Of a stretch of DNA of 6,884 nt, positions 6,133 through 6,884 are shown one piece after another. Numbering within the stretch: position 1 is the first letter of the stretch; every line of letters starts with the position of its first letter. A program made the translations under genes and the position numbers. The DNA comes from Flammeovirgaceae bacterium (GTDB lineage Bacteria; Bacteroidota; Bacteroidia; Cytophagales; MED-G16), in the NCBI GenBank assembly GCA_002697405.1, contig NZVP01000045.1, positions 1-6,884 of the forward strand. Reading direction: 5' to 3'. The notes under the pieces were generated by a model. That model did no database searches, was not told the DNA's origin, and saw nothing but the letters and a program-made list of their open reading frames with translations.

Positions 6133-6884
6133 TTATCTTCAAGTTCTTTTATTGCCTTCTCTCCAATTTCTTTTAATACTTTAAATAAAAAATTAATATC
6201 TTTTTTCTCTCTTCTGTGATTTACGCAATTAATTCTTAATACATTCTCATTATTAATCTTTGTTCCAGAGAGGAAGATTCTTCCGTCAACTTCTATCATT
6301 TCAGTTATCTTTTTGTTTAACAATGAGTCTGAAACATTTAATGAGTTACTATTATATTTAAAGCAAAAAATTGATAAATCCGGATAGTGAATGGGAGTAA
6401 ATAAAGGATCTTGTTCAACTATTGAATATGCATATTGAGCCATTTGAATATCTTTTTTTATATTTTTTTTTATTTTTTCATATCCAAAAGTTTTAATAGT
6501 CATCCATACTTTTAAAGCTTTAAAATCTTTAGATAACTGAATGCTATAGTTCATGAGATCATCTCTTTCTTCTTTATCTGTCCCACCTTGAAGGTATTCC
6601 GGCACAATACTAAAAGTGTTTTTCATATGCTCTTTGTTTTTAACAATAACACATGCAACTTCAAAAGGAATAAACAACCACTTATGAGGGTTTATTAAAA
6701 TAGAATCTGCTTTTTTGAGACCTTCAAACTTTTTTTTAAGTGAGTTAAGACTTGCGGCCGGACCACCATATGCAGCGTCCACCATAAACCATAAACTAAA
6801 CTCTTCACATATTTTAGCAATATTATTTAATGGATCTATTGAACCGGTATTAGTTGTGCCAGCAGTTCCTATTACTCCTATAGG
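6129..6884 (-). CDS. PLP-dependent group II amino-acid decarboxylase, C-terminal part (5' end outside window)
   Basis: Reading leftwards, the frame is open from the right edge and gives 251 visible codons, about the C-terminal half of a family usually near 470-500 residues. An internal Met at 6785 is not the start, because conserved sequence continues upstream of it. Family motifs (numbered from the edge) are GTAGTTNTGSIDP at 6-18, VDAAYGG at 35-41 with D36 expected to bind the PLP pyridine nitrogen, and NPHKW at 65-69 with K68 expected to form the Schiff base. The protein should decarboxylate an aromatic or related amino acid in the cytosol; glutamate, diaminobutyrate or other substrates cannot be excluded. 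Two oddities: the usual His before VDAA is Met34, and the position of the catalytic-loop Tyr of animal aromatic amino acid decarboxylase aligns by hand with Leu110. It converges on the M23 gene and is not part of that operon. Confidence 0.88.
   Translation of the reverse strand, partial: PIGVIGTAGTTNTGSIDPLNNIAKICEEFSLWFMVDAAYGGPAASLNSLKKKFEGLKKADSILINPHKWLFIPFEVACVIVKNKEHMKNTFSIVPEYLQGGTDKEERDDLMNYSIQLSKDFKALKVWMTIKTFGYEKIKKNIKKDIQMAQYAYSIVEQDPLFTPIHYPDLSIFCFKYNSNSLNVSDSLLNKKITEMIEVDGRIFLSGTKINNENVLRINCVNHRREKKDINFLFKVLKEIGEKAIKELEDN
6453..6478 (-). repeat. A-tract cluster in the decarboxylase coding strand
   Basis: On the + strand this is T7, ATA, T9, A, T6; on the coding strand it is a run of A tracts including nine consecutive A (6463-6471), within codons for a Lys/Ile/Asn-rich stretch (EKIKKNIKKD). 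The reading frame is intact through it. Tracts of this length can promote polymerase or replication slippage. Confidence 0.6.

Noticed and set aside
1..6884. Mobile elements, CRISPR arrays, tRNA/rRNA genes, defence or biosynthetic cluster
   Set aside because: No repeats with regular spacing, transposase or integrase motifs, terminal inverted repeats, tRNA cloverleaf or cluster-type genes were seen on either strand; nearly all bases are explained by five protein genes.

Overview
The window looks like Bacteroidota, most likely a flavobacterial lineage and possibly a marine one. It is strongly AT-rich (about 30% GC by eye on sampled lines). No convincing Shine-Dalgarno sequence precedes any start. 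The signal peptides are of flavobacterial style (SLYSQ-type cleavage and an LLFSC lipobox). The only promoter-like sequence fits the Bacteroidota TTTG / TAnnTTTG pattern better than a sigma-70 one. The assignment below phylum level is an impression, not a measurement.

Layout: (1) nt 1-1548 (+) is the C-terminal 515 codons of a large cysteine-free protein cut by the left edge. It is probably an exported, beta-rich Bacteroidota protein of unknown function. (2) A 61-bp gap holds a weak candidate promoter. (3) nt 1610-2974 (+) is a cytosolic M20-family metallodipeptidase with all metal and catalytic residues present. (4) nt 2964-4922 (+) is a full-length three-domain DsbD thiol:disulfide reductase. 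(5) nt 4912-6132 (+) is a lipoprotein M23 peptidase of the Csd3/MepM type, in which the last zinc-ligand His of HxH is a Cys. (6) nt 6129-6884 (-) is the C-terminal 251 codons of a PLP-dependent group II decarboxylase, cut by the right edge. It converges on the M23 gene so closely that the two stop codons overlap.

Genes 3-5 form a tight unit. Each junction is an 11-bp overlap, which suggests cotranscription and translational coupling. DsbD moves electrons from cytoplasmic thioredoxin to the periplasm, the M23 lipoprotein should cut peptidoglycan cross-links there, and the M20 enzyme cleaves dipeptides in the cytosol. A shared envelope or peptide-turnover role is possible but is only inferred from position.

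There is no mobile element, CRISPR array, RNA gene, prophage or toxin/defence gene, and no gap above 61 bp. I do not see an obvious undescribed system. The points most worth a second look are the uncharacterised large protein, the HxC M23 active site, the missing catalytic-loop Tyr in the decarboxylase, and the very compact gene junctions.
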